DNA of 64,000 nucleotides from contig OZ022576.1 of assembly GCA_963669155.1 (NCBI GenBank), positions 3,152,746 to 3,216,745 on the forward strand, written 5' to 3'. The notes beneath the pieces were generated by a model, which searched no databases, was not told where the DNA came from, and worked only from the letters and a program-made list of their open reading frames with translations. Position numbers and translations under genes: made by a program. This DNA is from Arbacia lixula. Taxonomy: Eukaryota > Echinodermata > Echinoidea > Arbacioida > Arbaciidae. This document shows positions 1-10,600 of the stretch, piece after piece; position 1 is the stretch's first letter, and each line of letters begins with the position of its first letter.

Positions 1-428
1 CTATGCCAATTCCTTTGAGCTGTAGTGTATAAAGGGAAACATGCCTTATATAAAGCATTATACTGAATTGACCTTGTTTTAATTCTTTACAAATTATTCA
101 GCACAAGTCCACCTGTAAGTGTCACTTCCCCCGCGAATAATTGGTAGGTCTCCCTATTAAAGCAATACTTTAAACAAAATTTAATTGGAAACTCAAACAT
201 GTTACAGTTATTTACCATTGCACTGAATATACATGAACTGCAATGATCTGCATATAATCTTCAAAGCAGAAAGTAAATGATACTGCTAAAAGAAAAGGAC
301 GACAGGCAGCACATAGCTAGGTTCCTATGGTCAATAACGGCCAATTCAGCTTTCAAACATTTATTTTTTTCTCTCTTACGTTTCCTCCCTTTATTAGACT
401 TTAGGGAAAAAAATGTTACCAGGAGGGT

Positions 429-730
429 GTTTCACCAAGATGTGCGCGACAATTACGCACGACCTTACGCACGACTGGTTACCTGTTCTTGGGTGCCAAA
501 TCAGATTCTCAATGATTTTTATGCCCATCTGCTGAAGTTAAAGTCTGATCTTTGCAGACTAAAATTCTTGATGTTAACAAGCGTCTGAATACACAGTTTA
601 TAATCTGTCAAATTTGATTAGGATCATAGGAAGTTCATTGCCAGAAACGAATTGGGATCTCATTCAGCACGAGAACAGGTCACCAGGCGTGCATAAAGTC
701 ATGCGTAACTTACGCACATCTTGTTGAAAC
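429..730. mobile_element. MITE-like inverted repeat in BAP1 intron 3
   Basis: A palindromic non-coding element of about 300 bp. The left arm starts GTTTCACCAAGATGTGCG and the right arm ends CGCACATCTTGTTGAAAC. Both arms carry ACGCAC motifs and pair over roughly 75 bp with mismatches. No transposase is present. The right end lies 14 bases from the exon 3 edge at 744. Confidence 0.75.
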
Positions 731-743
731 AGGGCAGAGTTAC

Positions 744-931
744 CTGATGTGCAAAGAACATGTCCCGCAGGAGGCCTGGATTGGTGACGTAGGCATCATC
801 AGAGATGGCCTGGACCTTGCGCCTCGCTCGACGCTCCTCAATCCACTTGAAGAGGAAGATGAAGCCATACACCGGACCCTCTATTGGCTTCTGAAGGTCG
901 TAGACCTCTTCCACTTGAACCCCCTTGGTTC
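744..931 (-). CDS. BAP1: BAP1 coding exon 3
   Basis: 188 bases encoding residues 23-85 of the UCH domain, with [12 protein letters not shown] and [17 protein letters not shown] visible. It ends in phase 0 at the oxyanion Gln codon, followed by donor GTAACT. A MITE begins 14 bases into the following intron. Confidence 0.93.
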
Positions 932-3756
932 CTGGAAGAGATAAACGACAAAAGATTTAGCAAAGATACATAAAACATACATGTAACAGTATACATTTGT
1001 GTCCAGTACATGTAAATGGGTCTATCTACAGTAAAGGGGTATTTTTGGGCACAACTGAATCATTTGAAATTATGACCACCTTGCACCACCAAAATATGAC
1101 AGAGTGTTGAATTAATTTCCTCCAAAATAACTTCAGCTAAAATGCTCCTCTGAATGTTCATTTATAATATACTTCTAAACTAAGCCTGTACAAATTTGCC
1201 ATAGCACATTGGTAACGGGAGTGTGTTCTCTTGGCGGCTTTTAGTAGGACTGGCCAGGCAAGCAGCACTTGCATACATGTACATGTAACTGACAGATTTG
1301 ATTCCCTCTATCTGTAAGATTTACATACATGTACAAAATTGACCAAGCATTCCTTATTTCTGGGAGTAAGCCCCAAAACGCATCTATTCATTTTGAAAAT
1401 CCCCCGGAATACCTATGACATCGAAGCTTCACAAGCAAAGTTTGAAATAATATTTCATACCAAAAATAGAGTTGCTCCAAAAAGAATTAATTTTGATTAA
1501 GTTAAAATGCAGCTCCACTTAAACTGTGAATATAAGTTTTAACCTTCTTAAGATCAAACATGACTACATAGTACATATGAACATTTATCTTAAACTGAGA
1601 TTCTCAGTAAATAAATCTTGAAGACAACATTTACTGTACCCGTCATATGCCACTTTTATATAATTCAACCAAAGGTATGTACCTACATGTACAAAATCCC
1701 ATTAATCAAAAATAGCATTTTATGCAGCTTGGAAGGAATTCACATGCTTCAAGTATACTTCTCCCAGAGATATTCATGTATGCATTATGCACAGACCTAA
1801 ATAATGACCAAAACACTCCAAGAGAAAAAAAATGTCTTACCTAGATCTTGAAGAAGGAGAGTAAACACACCTGAAACAGAGAGGAAATAAATTATGAAAA
1901 GTACATGAAAGGTGTGTATTAAATTTCCATATTGCAAAGAGACAATATTAAAAATTCATACCAGACAAAGGGCAGTGTGTGCATTTGCAATGTTTATGTA
2001 TGCATGTACTGATGTAGCATTGTAAGTATGTTTGGAAATGCCCACACTAAGTACTAGGTGTTTGAATTTAGTTCCGATGCTTAAATCTTAGCTTGATTTG
2101 AGTTGAAACTTTGTTGTCATAACATTCCAAAAAATGTCACACTTTTTAACACCTGAAGCTGTAGACCTTTAACACTTGAACTAGAGGTTGAACCCTCTCA
2201 GCTCAGCAGACAGCTCAACAGTGGAAAATGGTACTTTTGCACTACTGGTCCACCACAGCTACAGCGAGGAAGTATTTATCCTATTTAAATGTAGCGGGCA
2301 GTAATAATGACATAAAGAAAACCAAGACAGTAGGTCCTACCAGAAACAAGGTTGAAATGGTGCAACAAAGATCTACCCAGGTACTTCACAGCATAAGTAA
2401 AAAATACCCACCTGAAAACTCCAACTTATGGTAAATTTCAACATATTTTCCGTTACCCTCTATTCTAAATTTCTAAGTCTATCTCTGAGTATCAGCTCAG
2501 AGTATGATTCACATAATTTTAATTATGTGCAGTGCAGAGCCGAGTTTATTTTTTTAAATGGTAGCTTATACTATATACGTCAACTTTTCTCATGATTTAT
2601 TCTATGCATTTATTTTTGTACAGTGATGTTGTGTATGACTTTGTCTTCCACTGCAATGTGTTGTTTTGTGTTGTTCCCATTTCCTCAATACGATTCAAAG
2701 AAAAGTCGGTGTGACCGAGCCATGTAAGGGCAGGTTCATAAATAGTATGATGGGGGGGGGGGGGGGGGGGGCCCATTGAGACAAAAACAAGTAAGCACTT
2801 TAACATACTCTTTCACTTAATCACACTTACTTTGATGCATTATACTTTCAAAAATTAAAATACTAAAATACTTTGAGTAAACACTACCTACAAAAAGTAT
2901 TTTTCAAGGCAAAACTATCAGCCTTTGAATATTTATCGCCAAAAATGTGTGTCTCCTTAAATTAAACACTGCAGCATTTACGTGTATTGTCAATGGGCTT
3001 TCCCTGATCGAATTTGTGTTCGATTTTGTGGTGACTTGGTTATTGGGGGGAAAAAAAGGAAAAAAAGACATTTGTAGTTTGCTTGTTCATGTGATTTATG
3101 TTTGGAGTAGACTCTTAATAGAACATTCTATTTTCTTTGAGGCTACTCTAGATGTTTAATAGAAGTTAGAACTAAGTCTAAAAAGGGGAATTTCGATCAT
3201 ATTTTCTCGCAACGCACATGATGTAGTGCTGAAGGCATGCACATTGTGATCAAACCGACTTCTCCAGTCGGCGACTGAAGCAATCACAGCAGGAATTTGG
3301 GAGGAAACAGACTTTCTAGTCGGCATATATTTTTGACTTTTGCCGAATAATCACATGAGAGATTTCAGTAGACTAATAATTCTTAAAATTTCAAAAGACA
3401 ATAATTTGATGAAATTTGCGTGTTTTTTTTTTTCTCAAATTGTGTAGCTTTATCGAAACTATTGTGCCGACGGTGATTGTGTAGTCCCAAGCGTGATGCG
3501 CTTACCGTTGCGTTGTAATACGCACTTTTGCCAGCGCGTCGACCGACGGTCGAGTAAGGAGACCGCGTACCGCGGTGAGAATGGGCCACGTCCATACTCT
3601 ACTCGGTAATTTCATAAACACAGCACAAAGTTTAATGAGTGGGACACAGACGCTCAACTTAATGAAGCCGAATAACGAAATAGAAATACGATTTAAACAA
3701 CACTACATAACTTTCTTACCTGGATCACTCTCAAGTTCAAGCCATTCCCCAGCCAT
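744..3756 (-). CDS. BAP1: BAP1 deubiquitinase, N-terminal exons (partial gene)
   Basis: Three minus-strand exons (3720-3756, 1841-1870, 744-931) join in phase into residues 1-85 of a BAP1-type ubiquitin C-terminal hydrolase. The product opens with [13 protein letters not shown] and contains [17 protein letters not shown], the hallmark of the BAP1/UCH37 catalytic domain. It stops at the Gln of MFFAHQ, which from its position (residue 85) is the oxyanion-hole glutamine. The catalytic Cys, His and Asp must lie in exons beyond the left edge. In other animals BAP1 is a nuclear enzyme that removes ubiquitin from histone H2A with ASXL cofactors; that role is inferred here. UCH37 is the main alternative, but the N-terminus fits BAP1 better. 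Splice sites: donors GTAAG, GTAAG and GTAAC; acceptors CAG and CAG. Confidence 0.92.
1841..1870 (-). CDS. BAP1: BAP1 coding exon 2
   Basis: A 30-base micro-exon encoding [11 protein letters not shown] with split codons at both ends. It is bounded by a CAG acceptor and a GTAAG donor. It lies in no long ORF and is recognised only by phase and family match. Confidence 0.88.
   Translation of the reverse strand: MCLLSFFKI
2752..2771. repeat. Poly-G tract (20 G)
   Basis: Uninterrupted run of 20 G on the plus strand inside BAP1 intron 1. It is one of many such G or C runs in this window. Confidence 0.95.
3720..3756 (-). CDS. BAP1: BAP1 coding exon 1
   Basis: Start codon at 3754-3756 on the minus strand; encodes [12 protein letters not shown] and the first base of the next codon. 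Donor GTAAG follows at 3719. The start matches the usual BAP1 N-terminus in length and sequence type, so no upstream start is needed. Confidence 0.9.
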
Positions 3757-3983
3757 TAGTTTAGGAATCTGCTCTCACTTATTGAAAATGCCCTTTCTCT
3801 AGGTATTTTCTATTGCCACAATTGCAAGACTGAGATTCTTGCCATTTTTGCTTTACACGAAATTAAATTTAGCGACCATATCTCCTTCAGCGGCCGGATC
3901 GGAGCAAGAGAAAGGAAGACAGGGAAGTTAGCAGCTGGTTCGCGGTGTAGCTCTCGGATGGAAAGACCTTTTGGCATTTCTTG

Positions 3984-4425
3984 CGCGATTTTTAGTGTTT
4001 TCACTCAACCATGACATGAAAATGACTTCTTATGCTTACATAACAGGCAATGTCACATCTTTGTCAAAATATCCAGAGTTGTATTTTTTCACCAAAATAA
4101 AGGGCTTTTAAAAGTTTCAAACTCAAGAGGGATGAGTATTTGTTAAACGGTGCTCACTCAACCAGAACAATGGGTTAAGTGGCGATATATGTGTTAGTGC
4201 ATCGAGAGATGGATGATAAACAGTAAAAGGACATTAATTATGCACAAGAAATGACAGAATCCCAAAATTACCCTTGTGACTTTTGAAAAGTGACATTTTT
4301 GCCTTTAAAATATGCCCACTCATGCATGACTAATTGGATTAAGTTAGTCAGTAAGTTAAGGAACAATCCTGCCAAATTATTTTGCCCAAAACCTCTTCTT
4401 TAAAAAATTATGCTATTTTGCATAG
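3984..4425. repeat. Partial copy of a foldback element
   Basis: Shares extended similarity with one half of the palindromic element at 21159-21841, including GCCCACTCATGCATGACTAA and ATTACCCTTGTGACTTTT. Only one inverted arm and part of the middle are present, so this copy is truncated. It overlaps the presumed BAP1 5' region. Confidence 0.7.
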
Positions 4426-4515
4426 GGGGGTCTTACTTTTTTTCGTGTGTTTAAATTTAGATTCGTTACCCTTTCTTAATAACTTTTCCCACTACCGACC
4501 CATCCCCTTTCTCTC

Positions 4516-4557
4516 TTCTCCCTCCCTCCCTCCCTCCCTCCCTCCCACCCCCTCTCT

Positions 4558-4598
<41 letters not shown>

Positions 4599-4620
4599 TC
4601 TCCCCCTCTCTCTCTTCCCC

Positions 4621-4689
<69 letters not shown>

Positions 4690-4708
4690 TGTCTGTCTCT
4701 CTCTCTTG
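4516..4708. repeat. CT/CCCT microsatellite
   Basis: Starts as CCCT repeats and becomes a long CT run with few interruptions. Long Ser/Leu/Pro or Arg/Glu reading frames here are only the translation of the repeat. Confidence 0.95.
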
Positions 4709-4988
4709 TTCCCCTTCCTCCTATCGCACCTCAGCACTCTGCATTCTTCGCTCATGTTTCAAGTTTCATTTTCACAATTGACCTGAATCGACGTAAATGT
4801 TAACTTATCAAATACAAAATACAACAGAAGGCTTCAAAGTGTTTGTACAATAATTAAAGTATACACAGAATGATAATATTTACACAATTGAATCGTGAAG
4901 AAACCTATTAAAGAGACAAAATGTTGCAGTTAATTGAGTAAGACGTAAGCGGTATTTTACCTTCCATATTAATCATGACACGAGCAAA

Positions 4989-5015
4989 CGAAGAGAAAGC
5001 ATGACTTTCTCTTCG
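4989..5015. repeat. Perfect 11-bp hairpin
   Basis: CGAAGAGAAAG and its exact complement CTTTCTCTTCG flank a 5-base loop. It is upstream of BAP1; function unknown. Confidence 0.6.
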
Positions 5016-5608
5016 ACTTATGTTTCTATGTTTTTTATGAATTATGTTTTTTTAGCGATATTTATACATCTACAATATTCTGTGCCGGATAAAGCATTAT
5101 TCGAATAACTTTAAGTGCATAGGTGAGCAAATTGTGTAACAGTTGCGCATTCAGAGATAAGTCCTTGAGAAAGTTTTGTGAGCGTCAGCCTCTGAGCGCA
5201 GGAGCTTGGTACTTCAGAAATATCCAAAAGCACACGTGTAAGTTGGCTAAGTTCGTGCTCAGGCTCAGGGATGGGGTTACACCGGAAGCCCGTAAGCGTT
5301 TTGCTGACACGGGCCCCGTCTTATAAAGTGTTACGATTGCAATCGCAAGGCAAGATGTGACCATTCGCGTTTCTTCATAAGTTAGGGCCCGGGACAGGTT
5401 AGCCCAGCAGACCCAATGACAAAATTGAGGAGTACTCTAAACATACCCATCATTACCACGGTGCATCTTTTTGTGGTGGTGGCGAGTTTCGCCATGTTGT
5501 ATGTACTTGTCGGTAAATTCAAATGACAAAACAAATCATACATAGTGGTACTCTTTCTTTATGTACCAAATGAATCAATCATTTTGAATTCTCCCTCTCC
5601 CTCTATCC

Positions 5609-5610
<2 letters not shown>

Positions 5611-5672
<62 letters not shown>

Positions 5673-5780
5673 ATCTCCCTCCCTCTTTCTCTCTCGATCT
5701 CTCTCCTTTTCTCCCCCTCCCCGTCTCTCTCTCTCTTTTTTCTCTCTCCCTCCCCCCCCGGGCCTCCCCCTCCCCGCCCC

Positions 5781-5866
<86 letters not shown>

Positions 5867-5880
5867 CCTCTCTCTTTCTT
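5611..5880. repeat. CT microsatellite
   Basis: About 270 bp of CT repeats with C-rich and T-rich interruptions, the second such tract upstream of BAP1. The opposite-strand frame is pure Arg/Glu and not a gene. Confidence 0.95.
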
Positions 5881-7065
5881 TCTGCCCTCCCCACGTCCCC
5901 TTTTATTTTATCCCTATCTCTCACTTTGTCATATTCCTGTATAGTGTTAGGGAAACGTTTAGGATTTCGCTTAATTTAATCAGATAGGCTAGGCAGTTGA
6001 GAGGAATGATTGAAAATACATGTAATATAAAAATTAGAATATCGAGGGAAACTGCAACACAAGAAGTGGGAGAAGAAAATGGTGGGGTGGAGCGGGGGAA
6101 GCTTTTAATATCCAAGAAATGTGTTTTGGCTTCTCTGTAAATAATTTAAAAGATACATATATTTTTCTTAATACAGGTGGTTAATAAGAAAAGTGGTATA
6201 AAAAGAAAGTACTGGTATCGCATTAAACATATGTGCTGTGTAACGACATATAATAATTATCTGTGATATGAAGGGTCATTGTTTTGTTACTGTTGTATAC
6301 ATTATTTTGAACAATTACTTGTTTATACGTAGGGCCTACTAACTTAGATGGCTATTAAGAAGAATGAATATAACTTTTTGTTAAATCATTGAAACGTATA
6401 TTTTATATAGATGATAAAATATTAATGCGATTTCCATAATTCACAATAGCAATTGCTAGACCTCTCTAGAAATAATGAATTAACATCTTGCATTTCCATT
6501 TTTCGGTTAAAACATGTTCATCTATACCTAGGTATGTTACCTTGATTCGAGTAATTTAAATACAATTTTACACCTAATGAACAGTGATGATGTTTTTTTT
6601 TTACTTTGAAACGCACACAAGTTTGCATAACTCTTGTGCAGTTATCTAATGCATTTCATTCTCAAACACTTTGCCTAATAAATTTACATTTTGTATCCTA
6701 TCTATTTACATAATGTGATGGTAACTGATTGGTCGTGTAGATTCAGACTCACGTTGCCGATAATGAGTTCCAATTTCCATAACTTTACAACAGCGTAAGA
6801 TGCTTAAGCACAATGAAACAGACACATACATTAATACATGTTGTAGATAATCAAACATACAAAAAGAAACAGGTGACCGCCAGGCTGTGATCAAAATGAC
6901 TTCACTTTTCTCTCTATCTTAAATCACGGGTTTGACTGTAATCAAATAAAACTAGAAACTGATATTTACAAACTTAAAAGAAATGATGAGTAAAGACCAA
7001 CTTTGGATGTACCACTGGAGTGGATTGTCTTAATTCATTGGAAGAGGAGCTAGTTCTTTGTTAAT

Positions 7066-7625
7066 TTAGGCTTGATATGCAGTGTTCATGTACTGGGCCT
7101 CCGACGTTGGCGATGGAGGGGCCGTGTACGCATTTTCATTCGTGCCAGGGCTGTTATCAACCTTCTTCTGCGATGCTGACATCTGCTTATAGGTGACAAG
7201 TATGACCAGGCAGACACCCAGAGCGAAGAGGACTGACGCTCCGCACACCAAGCCAATGGCCCATGGTTCGAGCCCGGTGTCAGGCTCGACGAAGACGGGA
7301 GTGGAACGGACTTCCGGTTCCGTCATCATCGGCTCCGTGCTCATCGTCTTTGTCGTCATCGGGGGTACGAACTCAAGCGACGCGGACACGATATTGGACA
7401 AATCTCCCACGTTGTCGGCGTCGTCGGCGGCGATGATGCCGAAAAAGTAAGCGACGCTCTTGCCTCGAGTTGGTACTGTAACGGTGATCGTCTCAACAGA
7501 GCCCGGTGGCCCGATCACAGAGAGATTTCCTGATATGAGCTGGTCGTCCAGAACTTGGCTGCAAGATGTAAAGTTATCTTGAAGGACCGCGAAGGAAGTT
7601 GCAAAACGAAGGTCGTAGGATGAAG
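7066..7625 (-). CDS. CLCA exon 13: fibronectin end, membrane helix, tail and stop
   Basis: Encodes residues 804-989. The rest of the fibronectin-like region (YFFGIIAADDADNVGDLSN) is followed by a Thr/Pro/Glu-rich stalk. The hydrophobic span WAIGLVCGASVLFALGVC and onward forms a membrane helix, with a basic YKQ stop-transfer edge. The tail ends at TAA 7066-7068. The anchor resembles membrane-bound rather than fully secreted CLCA members. Confidence 0.94.
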
Positions 7626-10600
7626 CTGGAGACGGATTACAAATCAACACGATATATCTTAATTACTTTACTCGTTGGCATTATCACATTGAAGTAAATC
7701 TCATCTCTCTGATGGCAAATGATACTTTGGTCATTTTCAAATCAACTAAAAACGTCTCAATTTCTATGCTGAATCAACGCAATATACATCTATCCTTAAT
7801 GTACATTAACACGGAAATGGATTCACCTCTCATGGATGCCGCTTGCCAATAATTTACACACTCATACCGTACTCCCAAAATTGGTGACAATGTTTGTGCT
7901 TGTGAGGCAGGAAACACATTCATCGCAAACCACAGATGGTGGGCGGCAAAGGCAAACCATGTATGTCGGATTTCGAATTGAAATCGCAATGCCAATGTAT
8001 ATTTCACATACCATACTATGTAGAGTTTATACTATACTATACTATACCTACCCATGCCTTGGTCGAGGTCGTCGCCCACGGCCGTCCACCGCAGCGTCAC
8101 GCTGCTCTGATCGTAGTCGGCTGCAATGACGCTGAGGTCAGTGATGCGTGATGGAGCGAGTTGGTCGCCGACAGGAGCTACGAAGTTCTCCACCTCGAAC
8201 ACACCACCGGACCCCGTCCGAACGAAAGGCTCTGCCGGCTCGAACGTGGGCGGGGGTGGGGGAGTGTACCGGTCTGAAATAACACAAAATGATTGGTATT
8301 AGCCGTTCTAATGAAGGAATGATCAATACTCTTTAGATCATGGTCCTTACTCTTTTTGAAGGACCGCCCGTCTATAAATACCAAATGTTGTGTTTTTCCT
8401 TGAACAACTGTTCTTATTAAAAAACCTGCATTCTAGTACCCCGTTCATGAAGACCAACTGCTTATGAAAATCGTATTAATTTTCTTGTCTCCCTCGAGCG
8501 GTCTTGTTATTATACATATTTCGCTGTACTGGATTAAGATGGGGACGAGGGTTAATGGTGGGGATAAGGGTTGTCGACGTCTTGTTTATCACGGAGGCCA
8601 GGGTCGTTGGTTACCTGGAGCCAGCGGGAGCCCCCTGGATCCCCTCTTGGACCGCGAGCTGATGGAGGCGGTGGATCCATCGTTGGTCACCTGCACCTTG
8701 ATGCTGTACCGACCGTTGTTGTCGAACTCCAAGAAGTAACCCGAGTAGATCCCGTCGTACTTCGTCATGTCCGCACCTAGGAGAAGAAATGACATCATCG
8801 CCATTATGCAATTATTCGCAAACATTATCTAATTTTACTTAACAATTTGTGTGATCTTCCATGGACATTTAATACTGTTTCATAGTTTTGAATGAGTTTT
8901 TAGTATATTGCATGGTTTCAATCAGTGCATTTTTGTATTGATATGAATACAGATGGATGTATACAATATATATGTCTTACTTTACATCATGTGCAGTCTT
9001 GGTAAGGACTGTTAGGTTTATGCATTCGGCATCTCTCTAAAAAGGGCTGCTCGTGCAGAGAGCGAGCTGAAAAAAGGGTGACAATGTAGAGTCAAGAGCA
9101 GAGTATTCTTTTTGTGAGAGGTTAGCTCTGATCAGAGCCATATATAGATGGTTTTATATTCCACATACTAAGAATGTTGCTATATGATTGGTCAAGAGTT
9201 GATCACGTGATGAGGAGTAGTTTTTCCAATCAGATCACCTGAGAATAAAAGTTCGTTACACTCTAGGTGATAGTACTTTTTGGTTTCGCTGATCTCTTCA
9301 CTCCTCACAGTCCTAATGCGTGATTAATATTTTGAGTACGCGCGAAATAAAAGTGCGTTACACTCGGACTATCAGCTCCCACTAACGCGTCCAAACGCGC
9401 GTCATAATGCGCGTCCTAATTAACGCGCATCCTATCGCGTGTTCCCCATGGCAGCGGCTCGGGGTTAGGTAGAGAAGTAAACATTACTTTTGTACGTCAA
9501 ATTGTCATTTTTGGTATAGATAGTTGGTTTCAGATGTGGAATATAAATCAAATAATCAACTTTTGGTTTCAGGCAATGAGACGAACTATCACTTCCTCGG
9601 CAATCTGAATGTATACGCTATCTTTCCTCAGCTGTGCTTCGGAAAGATAGCTACATCCAGATCGCCTCGGAAGTGATAGTTCATCCCATCACCTTCACCA
9701 ACGTTGATTATTTGTTTACTGGCACTGATGAGAAAATATCGCCCTCACGTACCAGCACCGTTGTCATACAATGGCAGGATCGTGGTGGCAGCCCCCGGAC
9801 TTTCGATGAGCGCCTGGACAACGGCATTCACCACGGGCACATACCCCTTACGGACCTCAGCGAAAATCTCTAGTGTTGGCGTCACCGCGTGATTAATAGT
9901 CTGCATGTAAGAAAGAAAATAACAACGATCTCATACTCAAACCACAATTCATCGGCTTGTTCATTGTTCGATAGGCACATTCACTTGAAACGATATTGGA
10001 TACTGCCTCACTTTTTAATGATGATCACTAAAAGATAGACCCTGATATCATGGACGATAAACAAAGTCATATACACTCTACAACATGTGCACTTTTGGAG
10101 ATTTTTCTGAGATTTCTTACTGTAACTCTGCCATCTTTATCATGAACACAGTAACAACCAATCAATACATGTTATCCTAAGCGTCACACATACACCCTCT
10201 GTATTATATCTTTAAAAAATTATCAAAGTGCCTCTTACATGTTCTATGATGGGATATGTTTGTTGTTGTTATTGTATTGCGCATCCATGCTAAAAGAATA
10301 TTTACGCCCACTTTCTAACTATTTAAAACATTTGTTTAAGTTCGCTTTAGTGTGAACACGCGGGTACCATTTTACCTGCGATCCGACGACTGCGTTGACT
10401 GTGATGGGTTCCTCGGTGGATGATGATGCCTTGGACTCGACGGTGACAAGCACGGTCTCCTCCCTGGGTGACGGACTGTCGACGGAGAAGGTCCACAGCC
10501 CAGGCTGTCACGTGGTCGGAAAAAATTCAGCTCGATTAATCTCTCAACAGTGATGTCAAAGATAGGTGGCCTCATTCTCACCATTAGCAGGATTATTGGC

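Larger units (their letters stand above)
3757..7065. other. Intergenic region between BAP1 start and CLCA stop
   Basis: No gene seen. It holds the presumed BAP1 promoter and 5' UTR and the CLCA 3' UTR, since both genes run on the minus strand. It contains a partial foldback repeat (3984-4425), two long CT tracts (4516-4708, 5611-5880), a perfect 11-bp hairpin (4989-5015) and an echinoderm-like repeat segment around 5230-5400. The rest is AT-rich without coding signal. Confidence 0.7.

Noticed and set aside
4382..5979. Ser/Leu-rich and Arg/Glu-rich frames
   Set aside because: CT microsatellite translations without any unique protein segment.
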